From positions 2,294,001 through 2,358,000 of the forward strand of contig NZ_JAUSQL010000001.1 of NCBI RefSeq assembly GCF_030811095.1: a stretch of 64,000 nt of DNA, given 5' to 3'. The notes beneath the pieces were generated by a model that was given only the letters and a program-made list of their open reading frames with translations, was not told where the DNA came from and did not search any database. Origin of the DNA: Trueperella abortisuis. Lineage in GTDB: Bacteria; Actinomycetota; Actinomycetes; Actinomycetales; Actinomycetaceae. A program made the position numbers and the translations under genes. The first letter of the stretch is position 1. Each line of letters opens with the position of its first letter. Below are positions 45,336-54,031 of the stretch, piece after piece.

Positions 45336-46829
45336 CTATCTTCCCACCGGTTCGACGAAAGTCAGCATACCCAACTGTTTGAGCTGAGCAACTTTCGGTA
45401 TCACCTTCTCCATGAGCTTATCGGGTGCCTCCGACAAAATTTCCGCGAGCGCACAGACGATCTGCGCCGTGGTCAGCTCCCCGTCCGCCACGGACATCAA
45501 GCCGGCCAGCGCCGTATCCGCAAGGACTTCCTCCCCGAAGCCGGCGGTCTGGGTGAACTTGATGATCCACGGCTCCTCTTCACCCGGCCGGTAGAACCTG
45601 TGCTCGACGACGTCGGTGGCCACCGGCGCCAGCCTCGCCAGATCCTCCTGGCGCAGCCCGGCCCAGATTCGCTCCATGTACTCGTGCAGGTTTGGCGGGG
45701 CAATACCGCGCAGCTCTTGGGCCAGCACGCGCCCCGCGCCCCGGCCGGCGGCCAGATATCCCATGCCAACATGGGTCACGTTCCGGGCGTCGAAATCCTC
45801 CAGCCACGCCCGATACGAGCGCGCATAGTCAGGGTGGGCGGGGGTGAGACCGCCGTCGCGCAGCCACATCTCGATGTAGGACGTGACCGGCAGCAGCTCG
45901 CGCATGACGAGGTGGACGTCTAGGTTGCCCGCCCACCCGCGGACCGGCGCGTACGGGTCGGCCGCGTCCGTGACCTCCCAATTCGTCAGCATCCACGCCC
46001 GCCCGTCCGCGTTCAGGTGGTCGGCAAGAGCGCCGATGACGCGCGCGCTGAGCTGGTCGCCCTCCCAGCCGGCGTCGCGGTAATCGAGCTTACCCACGCC
46101 TTCTCGCGCCGCGGCGGGCGTGATAACGAAGGGCGGGTTCGTCACGACGACGTCGAAGCGCTCCGGCGCCGGCTCGAACAGCGAGCCCCGGCGGAAGTCG
46201 ATCGAGTCGGCCACCCCGTTGAGCTCGGCGTTGAAGCGGGCCATGTCGAGGGCCGGGGTGGAGATGTCCGTGGCGACGACCCGCGCCCCACACCGCGCGG
46301 CCAGGATCGCGAGGATCCCCGAGCCCGTGCCGAGGTCAAGCACAAACTGGCCGGGGGTGAAGGCCGCGAGCGCGGCGAGCGTGCGGGTGGCCCCTCCCAC
46401 GCCCATGACGAAATCCTTCCCGTGGCGCGCGCCGTGAAGCGAACCGCGGGAGGAGGCGATCCACACGGTCGCCGACGGGTCGGCGTCTGAAGGGGCGCCG
46501 GGTGAGGCGGGGCGCAGGTGGGCCGGGACGTCGACGGGCACGATCTGCCAACGCGAGCGCCACAGCCCGCCGTCGTGAACGAGCAAGTCCGCGTCCGCCG
46601 CAAGCCGTGCCCCGGCGTCGGGAAGCGCCACCTTGAGCTCCTGGCGGCTCAGCCCCTCGCCGAGCCAGAACAGGCGCGTGAGCTGGTGGATCCGGCCTCC
46701 GCCTGCGCAGGCGAGCGAGGCTGGGACGGCGATGTCGCGGTCGAGGGCGCAAAGGGCGCGCTCGCCGATGGCTGCGGCGATGGTGGCGCGTGTCCAGGTG
46801 GCGAGGTCGTGGCGGAGGGAATCGATCAT
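45336..46829 (-). CDS. Class I SAM-dependent methyltransferase (N5-Gln/N6-Ade type)
   Basis: 497 residues from ATG 46829. An N-terminal DUF7059-like domain precedes a Rossmann methyltransferase with motif I VLDLGTGSGILAILAAR and the catalytic VVTNPPFV. NPPF enzymes methylate glutamine, adenine or similar planar nitrogens; the target is unknown. It lies directly upstream of topA, as in M. tuberculosis and relatives. Confidence 0.85.
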   Translation of the reverse strand: MIDSLRHDLATWTRATIAAAIGERALCALDRDIAVPASLACAGGGRIHQLTRLFWLGEGLSRQELKVALPDAGARLAADADLLVHDGGLWRSRWQIVPVDVPAHLRPASPGAPSDADPSATVWIASSRGSLHGARHGKDFVMGVGGATRTLAALAAFTPGQFVLDLGTGSGILAILAARCGARVVATDISTPALDMARFNAELNGVADSIDFRRGSLFEPAPERFDVVVTNPPFVITPAAAREGVGKLDYRDAGWEGDQLSARVIGALADHLNADGRAWMLTNWEVTDAADPYAPVRGWAGNLDVHLVMRELLPVTSYIEMWLRDGGLTPAHPDYARSYRAWLEDFDARNVTHVGMGYLAAGRGAGRVLAQELRGIAPPNLHEYMERIWAGLRQEDLARLAPVATDVVEHRFYRPGEEEPWIIKFTQTAGFGEEVLADTALAGLMSVADGELTTAQIVCALAEILSEAPDKLMEKVIPKVAQLKQLGMLTFVEPVGR

Positions 46830-46880
46830 GGCTCCATTGTGGCACGGAGGCAAACCCAGACCGGCGGGCGGGGGCTGTTT

Positions 46881-46908
46881 TGTGGACACCCACCTACACT
46901 GTGGACAA
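46881..46908. promoter_or_regulatory. Two DnaA-box-like sites
   Basis: TGTGGACAC at 46881-46889 and TGTGGACAA at 46900-46908 are 19 bp apart in direct orientation. The second is the exact complement of TTGTCCACA, the preferred DnaA box of high-GC actinobacteria. They lie in the gap upstream of the methyltransferase gene. Confidence 0.45.
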
Positions 46909-47030
46909 AACGCGGTGGTTGGATCCCAGGGCGGAAGTCGCGCGAGGGGAGGCTACGCGGCGGTCGGCGTCGTGACGCGGGTCCGACCGCGGGTTGACGC
47001 GCGGCCCTTGCCTAACAACCGCGCGCGGGT

Positions 47031-47063
47031 TTATCGTTAATCAATAATATCGATAAACGATAA
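47031..47063 (+). promoter_or_regulatory. Operator-like inverted repeat before the DUF2975/XRE pair
   Basis: TTATCGTT (47031-47038) and AACGATAA (47056-47063) form 8-bp arms separated by 17 bp in an unusually AT-rich stretch. It ends at the AAGGAG site of the DUF2975 gene, so binding would block expression. The XRE protein encoded downstream is the likely ligand. Confidence 0.5.
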
Positions 47064-47072
47064 GGAGTTGTC

Positions 47073-47660
47073 ATGACCCGTTGGGAGAAGATACCCCTCT
47101 GGTGCGCCCTCGCCATCATCTGGCTCGGCACGTGCCTGCTCGCGGCCGGCCTGCTCGACACGATCATCGCCCTGACCGCCGGCTCGCACATCGGCGGCAC
47201 ACCCGCCAACGCGTGCGACCTGCCCAATTTCTGCATGAACGGAGAATCGAGCGTACCTATGGCGTGGGTTTCGTCGGCCACGATCGCCTGGACGGTCGCC
47301 GACGACGCCGTCACCCTCCTCACGCTCCTCGGCGCGCTCATCCTCGGCACGGACGTCATTCGCCGCATCAGCCGAGCCCAGGCCTTCGCCGGCGCCACCC
47401 TCGCCCGCATGGGCACGGTCGCCGGGTTGCTCCTGGCCGGGGGCGTCCTCACCTACGTCCTCAACAAGGCCTCCCACGCTCACATCGCGCAGGACACCGA
47501 CGATTTCCAGGGCGCCACGTACACAGACGGCGTGACGATTGCGGCCGGCCCCGGCCTCCTTCCCCTCGCACTCGTCTTCGCAGGTATCCTCTCACTGGCC
47601 TTCTGGGCAGCGTTCCGCCAGGGCGCCCGCATGAGGGAGGAGCTCGACTATGTCGTCTGA
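47073..47660 (+). CDS. DUF2975-like four-helix membrane protein
   Basis: 195 residues with four membrane segments (about 8-30, 66-90, 108-126 and 158-181). An external loop between the first two has two cysteines (ACDLPNFC). AAGGAG precedes the ATG. The pairing with a tiny XRE-type regulator downstream is the same as DUF2975 proteins such as YoaS with YozG. Function is unknown. Confidence 0.8.
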   Translation: MTRWEKIPLWCALAIIWLGTCLLAAGLLDTIIALTAGSHIGGTPANACDLPNFCMNGESSVPMAWVSSATIAWTVADDAVTLLTLLGALILGTDVIRRISRAQAFAGATLARMGTVAGLLLAGGVLTYVLNKASHAHIAQDTDDFQGATYTDGVTIAAGPGLLPLALVFAGILSLAFWAAFRQGARMREELDYVV

Positions 47661-47868
47661 GAAGGATCACCGGATCGTGTGCACGCTCGACGCCGTCCTC
47701 GCCTCCCGCGCCATGACCCTCACCGAGCTCTCCGAGCGCACCGGCGTGACCATGGCCAACCTCTCCATCCTCAAGACGGGTAAGGCGCGCGCGGTCCGCT
47801 TCACCACCCTCACCGCGATCTGCGAGGCGCTCGACTGCCAGCCCGGCGACCTCTTTACGCTCGGCTGA
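47650..47868 (+). CDS. XRE/Cro-type small transcriptional regulator (YozG-like)
   Basis: 72 residues, a bare helix-turn-helix of the HTH_26 type (MTLTELSERTGVTMANLS, then ALDCQPGDLFTLG). It overlaps the DUF2975 gene by 11 bp. It probably controls its own operon through the inverted repeat at 47031-47063. Confidence 0.88.
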   Translation: MSSEKDHRIVCTLDAVLASRAMTLTELSERTGVTMANLSILKTGKARAVRFTTLTAICEALDCQPGDLFTLG

Positions 47869-47972
47869 CGGCGCGTCGCCAAGGGACGCCGAGCGGGGCG
47901 GCAAGGCTGGGGCTTGGGCGTGGGAACAGCCGTAGCCTCGCGACCGGGGGCGCAAGGTGGCACACTGGCATC

Positions 47973-50345
47973 ATGCTTCTCGATGTCGCCCGCAGCTACG
48001 GCGCCGACCAGCTCACCGGCCACGTCGTCATCCCGCCGCGTGAGGTCCGCGTCGGCGAATGGGGGCCGTGGGTGGCGCCCGAGGTGCTCCGCGCGCTTTC
48101 CGAGATCGGCGTGGAGCGTCCCTGGATCCACCAGGCGCAGGCCGCGAACGCCGCCCGCGCCGGCCGCAACGTCGTCGTGGCCACGGGCACCGGCTCGGGC
48201 AAGTCCCTCGCCGCGTGGGTTCCCGTGCTCTCCACGATAGTGGAGGGTCGGGCCACGACGTCGCTGGCCTCGGCCCGCTCCCGCCCCACCGCGCTCTACC
48301 TCGCACCCACGAAAGCACTCGGCGCAGACCAGGAGCTTTCGCTCTCCCGCCTCGCCGCCCTGGTCGACCCGCGTATCGCCGTGGCCAGCGTCGACGGCGA
48401 CGCCGACGGCCCCACCCGCAGCTGGGCGCGCACCAGCGCCGACATCGTCCTGACCAACCCCGACTTCGCCCACTTCGGGCTACTCGGCCGGCAGGAGATG
48501 TGGCAGCGGCTCTGGCGCGGCCTGGCCTACGTGATAGTCGACGAGTTTCACTCCTACCGCGGCTCCTTCGCCTCCAACGTGGCGCTTGTAGTGCGCAGGC
48601 TACTGCGCATGGCCCGCCACTACGGCGCCGCCCCCACGGTCATCTTCCTCTCCGCCACCGCCTACGAGCCGGCCGCCTCCGCCCAACGCTTCCTCGGGCA
48701 GGCCTTCGGGTCGGTCACCGCCGTCGTCGACGACGGCTCGCCCGCCGGCCAACGTGACATCCTCACCCTTGCCTGCCGCCAGGTCGAAGGCGACAAGCCC
48801 GCCGCGATCGACGACGAGGGCAACATCGACGTCCGCCGACGCTCAGCCAACACCGAGGCCGGCGAGCTGACCGCAACCCTCGTGGCCGCCGACGCACGCG
48901 TCCTGACCTTCGTCCGCTCTCGCCCTGCCGCCGAGCGGGTGGCCGAAGTGTCGCGGGAGATCCTCCACGAGCGCGCCTCCCACCTGGAAGGAAGCGTGGC
49001 GGCCTACCGCGGCGGCTACCTGCCCGAGGAACGCCGCGAGCTGGAACGCCAGCTTCGCACGGGCGACCTGCGCGCCCTCGCCACCACCTCCGCGCTCGAG
49101 CTCGGCATCGACATCTCGGGTCTGGACGCCGTCGTCGTGACGGGTTGGCCTGGCACGCAGGCGTCCTTCCGCCAGCAGATCGGGCGAGCGGGGAGGGCCG
49201 GCGCGGGTGGGCTGGCGATCCTCATCGGGCGGGACAACCCGCTCGACCAGTACATCCTCAGCCACCCGTCCATCCTCGAGGCGAGTCCCGAGATGAGCGT
49301 CTTCGACCCCACCAACCCGTGGATCCTGCCCGGCCACCTGTGCGCGGCCGCCACCGAAGCGCCGCTGACGGAGGCAGACTTGGAGATCTTCTCCCTGCCC
49401 TCCACCGCGATCTTCGAGGAGCTGGAGGAGGCCGATCTTTTGCGGCGCCGCCCACGCGGCTGGTTTTGGAACCCTGCGCTGCACGTCAACCCGCACGACA
49501 TGGTTGACATCCGCGGCGGGGGCACAACCGTGTCGATCATCGACTCCGAATCGGGTGCGCTGCTCGGCACCGTCGACCAGGCGCGCGCTGACATCACGGT
49601 TCACCCCGGCGCGATCTACCTCCATCAGGGGGTTGCCCACATGGTAGAGAGCCTCGCCGACGACGTCGCCCTCGTCCACCGCCACCGCGAGGAGGACATC
49701 CGCACCTTCGCCCGCGAGGAGAGCTCCGTGGAGATCCTCTCCACCGATGCTGAGGTCCCCCTGCCCCACGGCACGTGGTGCCGCGGCCGGGTGGTCGTGC
49801 AGTCGCGGGTGGTCGGCTACGACGTACGACGGGTGGCCGACGGCCTGTACCTGGGCACACATCCGCTGAGCATGCCGATGCGTAGCTTGGAGACAACCGG
49901 GGTGTGGTTGACGATCGACGCCGAAGCGTTGCGTGCCTGCGGCATCCGCACGGCGGACATCCCCGGCACCTTGCACGCGGCCGAGCACACGATGATCGCG
50001 CTCCTCCCACTCTTCGCCACGTGCAGCCGATGGGACATCGGCGGTCTGTCCACCGCCGCCCACCCGCAGACCGGGAAGGCCACCATCATCGTCCACGACG
50101 CGATGGCCGGCGGGGCCGGCTGCTCCGACCGCGGTTTCCACGCCGCGGGGGACTGGCTGCGCGCCACGCTCGACACCCTCGAGTCCTGCGACTGCACCCA
50201 CGGCTGCCCGCGTTGCGTGCAGTCCCCCAAGTGTGGGAACAACAATGAGCCCCTCGACAAGCACGGGGCAACCGCCCTGCTGCGCCACCTGCTCGCCTCC
50301 TGGCCGGCCGCTACGGGCCCCGAGCCGGGCCAGCCACCGCGCTAG
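47973..50345 (+). CDS. DEAD/DEAH-box helicase with C-terminal DUF1998 domain (MrfA/YprA-like)
   Basis: 790 residues. Superfamily 2 motifs: I ATGTGSGKS, II VDEFHSYRG (DEFH for DEAH), III SATAYEP, and VI QQIGRAGRAG. The C-terminal DUF1998 region ends with the four-cysteine metal site CDCTHGCPRCVQSPKCGN. B. subtilis MrfA of this family acts in mitomycin C repair with its own 3'-5' helicase. In actinobacteria (Rv3649) it lies between topA and the tad genes, as here. Confidence 0.92.
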   Translation: MLLDVARSYGADQLTGHVVIPPREVRVGEWGPWVAPEVLRALSEIGVERPWIHQAQAANAARAGRNVVVATGTGSGKSLAAWVPVLSTIVEGRATTSLASARSRPTALYLAPTKALGADQELSLSRLAALVDPRIAVASVDGDADGPTRSWARTSADIVLTNPDFAHFGLLGRQEMWQRLWRGLAYVIVDEFHSYRGSFASNVALVVRRLLRMARHYGAAPTVIFLSATAYEPAASAQRFLGQAFGSVTAVVDDGSPAGQRDILTLACRQVEGDKPAAIDDEGNIDVRRRSANTEAGELTATLVAADARVLTFVRSRPAAERVAEVSREILHERASHLEGSVAAYRGGYLPEERRELERQLRTGDLRALATTSALELGIDISGLDAVVVTGWPGTQASFRQQIGRAGRAGAGGLAILIGRDNPLDQYILSHPSILEASPEMSVFDPTNPWILPGHLCAAATEAPLTEADLEIFSLPSTAIFEELEEADLLRRRPRGWFWNPALHVNPHDMVDIRGGGTTVSIIDSESGALLGTVDQARADITVHPGAIYLHQGVAHMVESLADDVALVHRHREEDIRTFAREESSVEILSTDAEVPLPHGTWCRGRVVVQSRVVGYDVRRVADGLYLGTHPLSMPMRSLETTGVWLTIDAEALRACGIRTADIPGTLHAAEHTMIALLPLFATCSRWDIGGLSTAAHPQTGKATIIVHDAMAGGAGCSDRGFHAAGDWLRATLDTLESCDCTHGCPRCVQSPKCGNNNEPLDKHGATALLRHLLASWPAATGPEPGQPPR

Positions 50346-50664
50346 CCTCGTGCCTGGCGACGATCCAGGCGAAGCGCGACTCGCTGCGGACCGTGACGCG
50401 CATGTTCCTCCCCTCTGCCTCACATGCCACGGCGTAGCCTGGCGCCAGCTCTGCCGCCCGCGCGCACGCCCGAGCCTGCGAACCCGTATCCCGGTAGACC
50501 ATCGCGGCGGACACGGCCGTCAGGTCGGCAACGTTCTGCGCCTCCATCCGCTCCCCCGCCGCTGCGATCAGCTGGAACATGAGGATGGCGAGCGCCGTCA
50601 GCGCGGCGATCATCGCCGCGGCGGTGACTGTCGCGGAGCCCTGCTCCGCCCGCGCCCTAGCCAT
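50311..50664 (-). CDS. TadE-like protein (Rv3654c family)
   Basis: 117 residues. The N-terminus AEQGSATVTAAAMIAALTAL is a prepilin-like hydrophobic segment typical of the Rv3654c 'helicase/secretion neighbourhood' TadE-like family. It ends inside the tail of the convergent helicase gene, overlapping it by 35 bp. Its start overlaps the stop of the TadE gene. It is probably a minor pseudopilin. Confidence 0.82.
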   Translation of the reverse strand: MARARAEQGSATVTAAAMIAALTALAILMFQLIAAAGERMEAQNVADLTAVSAAMVYRDTGSQARACARAAELAPGYAVACEAEGRNMRVTVRSESRFAWIVARHEASAVAGPARGP

Positions 50665-51070
50665 GGCTCCCCGGCTCGATCATGGCCCGGTGCGTGCCGG
50701 TGAAGTCGACCTCCAGCCAGGCGTACAGGCCGCGGCCGTGGCGGGTGACCGTCACCGTGACAACCTGCCCCTCCACTCCGACCTTCACGTCCGCCCCCGA
50801 GGCCGTGGCCTGCTCGGCCAAGCTCGTTCCGCCCTGGATGGAGTACTCCCGGGCGATCTCCTTTGCCTCGTTAGCCACCTCGACCTGCTTCCAGCCCATC
50901 GCGAGCATGGAGATCAGAGCAAGGGCCACGAGGATGACGGCGGGCAAGGTTATAGCGAATTCCGCCGTGACCATGCCCGGCTCGGCCGCCCGCGAGGAGA
51001 CCCGCGGGGAGACCCCCGAGGTGACCCGCGAGGCCGCCGGCGCGTCCTTCACCCACCTATGTGCGTGCAC
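50657..51070 (-). CDS. TadE family pseudopilin
   Basis: 137 residues from GTG 51070, which follows AAAGGAG; a longer frame to 51328 only shadows the DUF4244 gene. After ~32 polar residues comes the membrane segment MVTAEFAITLPAVILVALAL with the Glu at position 5 of the mature-like part, as in type IV prepilins. It corresponds to Rv3655c. Confidence 0.82.
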   Translation of the reverse strand: MHAHRWVKDAPAASRVTSGVSPRVSSRAAEPGMVTAEFAITLPAVILVALALISMLAMGWKQVEVANEAKEIAREYSIQGGTSLAEQATASGADVKVGVEGQVVTVTVTRHGRGLYAWLEVDFTGTHRAMIEPGSHG

Positions 51071-51132
51071 ATCGCTCCTTTCTTCCACAGCTGCCCGCTT
51101 CGGCGGGTGGGCGTCGCCCACCCGCCGAAGGA

Positions 51133-51306
51133 TCACATGTACGTGAAAATGCGTTTGAAGATCTCCGCGATGCCCTGCCGGAACCAGTCCTGCTGGACCA
51201 GCCAGATCAGGATCCCGGCGATGGACGTAGTCGCCACCGTGCCGACCGCGTACTCCGCCGACACCATGCCCGACTCGACCTGCGGTGTCAGGAACTTCTT
51301 CTTCAT
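51133..51306 (-). CDS. DUF4244 Flp-pilin-like small protein
   Basis: 57 residues from ATG 51306, with AGGAAG six bases upstream. The sequence begins MKKKFLTPQVESGMVSAEYA, contains one helix, and ends IFKRIFTYM. GMVSAEYA then a hydrophobic run is the DUF4244 signature, the main pilin-like subunit of the actinobacterial tad locus (Rv3656c position). It is short and easy to miss. Confidence 0.85.
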   Translation of the reverse strand: MKKKFLTPQVESGMVSAEYAVGTVATTSIAGILIWLVQQDWFRQGIAEIFKRIFTYM

Positions 51307-51368
51307 TGTTTCTTCCTCTCTCCTTCATGGACGCCCCTCGGGGCCTTGTTCGTAGCCCGTCTTGGGCT

Positions 51369-51385
51369 TGTCACCCTGTGTGACA
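51369..51385. promoter_or_regulatory. Palindrome upstream of the pilin genes
   Basis: TGTCAC-cctgt-GTGACA is a perfect 6-bp-arm dyad 63 bp before the DUF4244 start. A DnaA-like TGTGGAAAA lies at 51472-51480 in the same 218-bp gap. Either may be coincidental. Confidence 0.35.
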
Positions 51386-51524
51386 CCACCAGTCTCTTCA
51401 ATCGCAAAAACCGAAAACGCCGATAATCCAGAAAAGCGAGTTGCCCTCCCGCAAGCCCTCCTGTGGAAAAACTGCGCCACGCCCGAGCCGCACAGCTGAC
51501 ACAGCCCCCGACCAGCGAAGATGC

Positions 51525-52139
51525 CTACATTCCCAACAGCCGGCCGGCCGCCCCCGCCACCACGGGCACGATCCCCAGCAAGATAAACGCAGGCAGGAAG
51601 CACAGCCCAAGCGGCAGCACGAGCCGGGCGCCAAGCCGGGCCGCCGCCTCCTTCGCGTTGCGCTGGCGCTGCAGGCGCAGGCTCTGGGCACTGCGCTGGA
51701 TGAGCGGCACGGGCGCGGCCCCGTCCGTCCAGGCCGCGCGCAGGGCCTCGCGCAGGCGATCGCGGGGGAGCTCCTCCCACGCCTCCTCCCAGGTAGCGCC
51801 CATGAGCAGCAGGTTCGCCGTCTGCGTGCGGGCGGCCCCACCAATCGCCACGTCGAGCGCCTTGAGCGTGCCCGGGATCGACAGCCCCGAGGACAGCGCG
51901 GCCGCTGCCAGGTCAAGCACGACGGCGGTATCCACGGCCCCGCGCCCCACTACGCCGCCACCGCCGACCAGCCCGGCCAACCGGTCGCGCACCCACCCCA
52001 CCGGCCCGGGCCTCACAGCGCCAAGCCCCACCGGCCCGGGCGAAACCCGCCCAGGCACTCTCCCTGAAACCCGCCCAGGCACCCGCCATGGCACCCACAC
52101 GGCCGCGAGCACCGCCGCGACCACCACCAAAACCAACAC
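51525..52139 (-). CDS. tadC: Type II secretion F-domain protein, TadC-like
   Basis: 204 residues with a Gly/Pro/Arg-rich spacer after the first helix, then a T2SSF domain (VLDLAAAALSSGLSIPGTLK) and two terminal membrane helices (LVLPLGLCFLPAFILLGIVP). TadB and TadC form the inner-membrane platform of Tad pilus assembly. It abuts tadB without a gap. Confidence 0.85.
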   Translation of the reverse strand: MLVLVVVAAVLAAVWVPWRVPGRVSGRVPGRVSPGPVGLGAVRPGPVGWVRDRLAGLVGGGGVVGRGAVDTAVVLDLAAAALSSGLSIPGTLKALDVAIGGAARTQTANLLLMGATWEEAWEELPRDRLREALRAAWTDGAAPVPLIQRSAQSLRLQRQRNAKEAAARLGARLVLPLGLCFLPAFILLGIVPVVAGAAGRLLGM

Positions 52140-52802
52140 CTACGCCTCCTCCACTCGCGCCCGCGCGACCATCCGGCCCGTCCACACCAGCCCCGCCACC
52201 TCGAAACCCAGCCCGGCCATCAGCGCAAGCTGCCCGAGCGGCGTCGTGAATAAGAAGCCCAGCGGGTTTGCGCCCATGGCGTAGCCGAGCAGGATTCCGA
52301 TCGCGGGCAGCCCGGCGAGCATGCGGGCGGACGTGCGCGGGCCGGCCAGCGCCACCTCGCGGGCGTTCTTCGCCTCCCCCGACTCGGTGATCCCAGCAGC
52401 GCACGCCTCCAGCACATCGGCCATCGGCGCACCCGTGCGGAAGCTCATCGCGCACACCGCGTATGTGGCGGGCAGGGTGTGGAGCACGACCTCGCTCACC
52501 CCGACCCTCTTCCGCTCCCGCCAGCCCATCTTCTCCATCTCACGCAGGGCGACGGGCACGCCGTCGTCGCCGAGGATGGGATCGGACACGGCCAGGCCCG
52601 CGTGCTGTAGCGTCTGCGACCAGGCGCGTTCGGGGGTCGAGCCGGAGCGCAGCCGGGTGGCCACCTCGGTCACGATCGCGCCCATGTCGAGCACCTGCCG
52701 TTCGCTCTTTTTCCGACGACGCCGCCTGCGCGGCCTGCGCTCCACGTTGCGCCGCGGAACAGTGAGGAACGCGACGAACAGGAGCACCCCGAACCAGATC
52801 AC
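52140..52802 (-). CDS. tadB: Type II secretion F-domain protein, TadB-like
   Basis: 220 residues. A short hydrophobic start and a very basic stretch (RRPRRRRRRKKSE) are followed by a T2SSF domain (VATRLRSGSTPERAW, then GAPMADVLEACAAGI) and C-terminal membrane helices. Its ATG overlaps the tadA stop (ATGA). Confidence 0.85.
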   Translation of the reverse strand: MIWFGVLLFVAFLTVPRRNVERRPRRRRRRKKSERQVLDMGAIVTEVATRLRSGSTPERAWSQTLQHAGLAVSDPILGDDGVPVALREMEKMGWRERKRVGVSEVVLHTLPATYAVCAMSFRTGAPMADVLEACAAGITESGEAKNAREVALAGPRTSARMLAGLPAIGILLGYAMGANPLGFLFTTPLGQLALMAGLGFEVAGLVWTGRMVARARVEEA

Positions 52803-54031
52803 CGCCCCACCCCCGGCCCGCGCCCGCCACCAGCCGCCAAACCCGGCCCGCGCCCGCCTCCAGCCGCCAAACCCGGCCCGCGCCCGCCATCAGCCGCCGG
52901 ATCCAGGTCGAGCCGACCAGCGAGCGCCGGCCACCCGGCGTCGTGCTCCACGGCCCCGCCGGGCCGCGCCACCCGCATCGCGACGGGCGCCAACAGCTCC
53001 CCGCCCCGGCGGGCGAACACGGCGATCTCGGAGACGAAGCGCTGCCCACCGAGGCGACGCACGTGGATCGCGGCGTCGAGCGCGGCGGCTGCCTGGGCGG
53101 CGACCGTGGCCTCGTTCATGCCGGCCAGCGCGCCGAGGGCCACGAGTCGGGCCGGGATGTCGGCGGTGGAGTTGGCGTGGATGGTGGCCCAGCCGCCCTC
53201 GTGACCGGTGTTGAGCGCGCCGAGCACGTCGCGCACCTCCGCCCCGCGGCACTCGCCGAGCACGATTCGGTCGGGGCGCATGCGCATCGCGGCACGCACG
53301 AGGTCACTCATCGTCACCTCCCCGGCGCCCTGCACGTTCGCCTTGCGCACCTGCAGGTGGACGACGTGCGGGTGATCGGGACGCAGTTCCGCCGACTCCT
53401 CAATCACGAGGATTCGCTGCTCCGCCCCGATCAGCGACAGCATCGCGTTAAGGAAGGTCGTCTTGCCGGCGCCGGTGGCCCCCGAGATCAGCACGTTCGC
53501 CCGGCGCTCCACCAAGGCGCGCACCACCCGCGCCACCTCGCCCTCCACCGACCCTCCCGCCTCCAGCTCAGCCAGCGTCAGCACGCGGGCGCGGTGCGTG
53601 CGCAGGGAGATGAGGGTGCCCTCGGCCGACAGCGGCGGGATCACCGCGTGCAGGCGCACCCCGGAGGGGAACGTGCCGTCCACGATCGGGCTCGCGTCGT
53701 CCAGGCGCTGCCCGCACGACGCCGCCAGCCGCACCGCCAGCGCCCGCGTCGCCTCCTCGTTCTCCAGCTCCGCCGCCACCTTCTCCATACCCTGCCCGCG
53801 GTCGGCCCACACCTGCACCCCGTTCACGACGACGTCCGTCACCGCCGCATCCTCCAGGAGCGGAGCGATGATCGGCCCGGCCCCTATGAGTTCGCGGCGC
53901 ACCTGCGTATCCAGGGCGGCGACGTCCGCGGTGAAGATCGCCCCCGGCACTGCCGCGAGCGCCCCGCGCAGGTTTTCTCCCGCGGCGAGGCGGCGCCGGA
54001 TGCCGGCGAGCTGGGCGGCGTTCAGGTTCAT
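52799..54031 (-). CDS. tadA: TadA-type secretion ATPase
   Basis: 410 residues from ATG 54031, which overlaps the stop of the ssd-like gene. GspE/VirB11 motifs: Walker A SGATGAGKTT, Asp box ILVIEESAELRP, Walker B MRPDRIVLGECRGAE, and His box GHEGGWATIHANS. It drives pilus assembly. The C-terminus carries three copies of a GGGRGPGLAA unit encoded by a 30-bp tandem repeat (about 52803-52900). Confidence 0.92.
   Translation of the reverse strand: MNLNAAQLAGIRRRLAAGENLRGALAAVPGAIFTADVAALDTQVRRELIGAGPIIAPLLEDAAVTDVVVNGVQVWADRGQGMEKVAAELENEEATRALAVRLAASCGQRLDDASPIVDGTFPSGVRLHAVIPPLSAEGTLISLRTHRARVLTLAELEAGGSVEGEVARVVRALVERRANVLISGATGAGKTTFLNAMLSLIGAEQRILVIEESAELRPDHPHVVHLQVRKANVQGAGEVTMSDLVRAAMRMRPDRIVLGECRGAEVRDVLGALNTGHEGGWATIHANSTADIPARLVALGALAGMNEATVAAQAAAALDAAIHVRRLGGQRFVSEIAVFARRGGELLAPVAMRVARPGGAVEHDAGWPALAGRLDLDPAADGGRGPGLAAGGGRGPGLAAGGGRGPGVGR

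Noticed and set aside
48843..50423. 526-residue minus-strand frame over the helicase gene
   Set aside because: Antisense shadow; the plus strand has all helicase motifs and the DUF1998 cysteines.
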